Both the position numbers and the translations under genes were made by a program. A stretch of 13,031 nucleotides of DNA. Source: an uncultured Clostridia bacterium (lineage in GTDB: Bacteria > Bacillota > Clostridia > Oscillospirales > Acutalibacteraceae). Below, in pieces: positions 12,326 through 13,031 of this stretch (position 1 is the first letter of the stretch; each line of letters opens with the position of its first letter). The stretch lies in assembly GCA_958436475.1 (NCBI GenBank), contig CAUBKG010000055.1, positions 1 through 13,031 of the forward strand. Direction: 5' to 3'. The notes under the pieces were generated by a model. The model was not told where the DNA came from. It did not search any database and saw nothing but the letters and a program-made list of their open reading frames with translations.

Positions 12326-13031
12326 GTGGAGGTCGTCATCGAATATTTTTTTGCATATTGGCCTTCGATCCCACAGGAGAAGGTCTTTCACTATTTTGAT
12401 CTAACTCATTTGTGCGCCATTGCCGTTGTTTCCATCCTGCTTTTCTGGCTGGTCAACATGGTGCGGAAGCTGTCTGCCATGCGTGTGGAGCGAATTCTTC
12501 GCGGCGCGGCGATCCTTTTGCCGCTGGTGGAGATCGCGCGTATCATCTGGGTGTTTTGCGCCGGAGATACGCAGCTCGTGAAGCTCCTTCCCCTGCATCT
12601 GTGCGGGATGCAGATTTTTTATATCCCGCTTGCCGTCTTTACCAAAAGCCTGGCTCTGAAAGAATTTGTTTGCTCTACCTCGCTTCTGGGCGGCATCGCC
12701 GCCATCCTTTCGCCCTCCGGCATTGCGGAAACCTATCCTTTCTTCCATTTTCAGACGCTGCAGAGCATCACTCTGCACATGATCCTAATTTTCGTTCCGC
12801 TGGTCATGATCTATTGCCAGGGCTTTCATCCGAATATCCGGAACATGCCGAAGGTCATGTGCTTTTTAACGGCCACTGCCGTTCCGGCTGCCGTGGTCGA
12901 TTATTTTTGGGGTGAAAATTACATGTTCCTGCTCGAGCCGCCCCTCGGTACGCCGCTGGTCGATATTTTTGAAAAATATGGGCATGGATTCTATTTGATC
13001 GTTTTGTTCCTGATGATGTGCCTGGCGATAT
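12326..13031 (+). CDS. YwaF / TIGR02206-type integral membrane protein, 5' part
   Basis: An open frame runs from 12320 to the window end with no stop, coding for a multi-pass membrane protein. Its segments match the YwaF/TIGR02206 family (TMEM164-related): FAYWPSIPQEKVFHYFDLTH at the start, LVKLLPLHLCGMQIFYIPLA in the middle, then ENYMFLLEPPLGTPLVDIF and KYGHGFYLIVLFLMMCLAI. About six hydrophobic segments are visible. The function in bacteria is unknown. The start is unclear. TGA at 12317-12319 limits it upstream, and the only usual start codon before the conserved region is GTG 12326, with no spacer after AGAAGG. The good site GGAGG (12328-12332) is instead five bases before an ATC codon at 12338, directly before EYFFAYWP. 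I give GTG as the boundary, with low certainty about the exact codon. The gene has its own promoter and is cut at its 3' end. Confidence 0.8.
   Translation, partial: MEVVIEYFFAYWPSIPQEKVFHYFDLTHLCAIAVVSILLFWLVNMVRKLSAMRVERILRGAAILLPLVEIARIIWVFCAGDTQLVKLLPLHLCGMQIFYIPLAVFTKSLALKEFVCSTSLLGGIAAILSPSGIAETYPFFHFQTLQSITLHMILIFVPLVMIYCQGFHPNIRNMPKVMCFLTATAVPAAVVDYFWGENYMFLLEPPLGTPLVDIFEKYGHGFYLIVLFLMMCLAI

Noticed and set aside
12412..12915. Plus-strand frame of 167 codons
   Set aside because: It lies in a different frame inside the YwaF-type gene, whose hydrophobic conserved segments are the real product; its composition is that of a shadow frame.

Overview
The window looks like chromosomal DNA of a Gram-positive, Clostridia-type bacterium, probably an Oscillospirales/Ruminococcaceae-like anaerobe. 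The reasons are consensus sigma-A promoters with 16-17 bp spacers, strong AGGAGG-type ribosome binding sites, a T-box leader, a 6S RNA beside a DUF1292 gene, a corrinoid-activator (RACE-like) protein and a DUF1638 protein. The genes are fairly GC-rich. The stretch from about 4.9 to 6.8 kb is visibly more AT-rich.

Layout. (1) 1-1026: the 3' end of rimO overlaps pgsA. (2) 1030-3413: a sigma-A promoter, a cysteine-specific T-box riboswitch and a cysE-cysS operon, closed by a bidirectional terminator. (3) 3435-4880, minus strand: a DUF1292 gene, then a 6S RNA with its terminator, then two overlapping half-size TSUP (TauE/SafE-type) membrane genes convergent with cysS. (4) 4881-6828: an AT-rich island holding a secreted protein (X2-like plus CARDB-like domains) and a region of about 640 nt with no credible gene. 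That region lies between a perfect consensus promoter (TTGACA-17-TATAAT) and a strong terminator and is full of short hairpins. It is best read as a large structured non-coding RNA, possibly of the ROOL class. (5) 6829-8966: a blasticidin-S-deaminase-like cytidine deaminase, convergent with a [2Fe-2S]/ASKHA activator gene, then an intergenic region made of two tandem hairpin repeats that differ by compensatory base changes. (6) 8967-12184: a DUF1638 gene, then a serC-serA operon with its own promoter, a palindrome just upstream of it, and a terminator. (7) 12216-13031: a promoter and the start of a YwaF/TIGR02206-type membrane protein, cut by the window end.

How the genes fit together. SerC and SerA make phosphoserine, the precursor of serine. 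CysE turns serine into O-acetylserine, and CysS charges tRNA-Cys. The T-box in front of cysE-cysS reads the same tRNA: its specifier is TGC, and its T-box sequence TGGA matches the U73 discriminator of tRNA-Cys. The split TSUP pair next door would suit a sulfur-compound or organic-anion transporter, but that is inferred from family and neighbourhood. The RACE-like protein and DUF1638 both belong to corrinoid-dependent methyl-transfer neighbourhoods elsewhere, yet no corrinoid protein or methyltransferase lies in this window.
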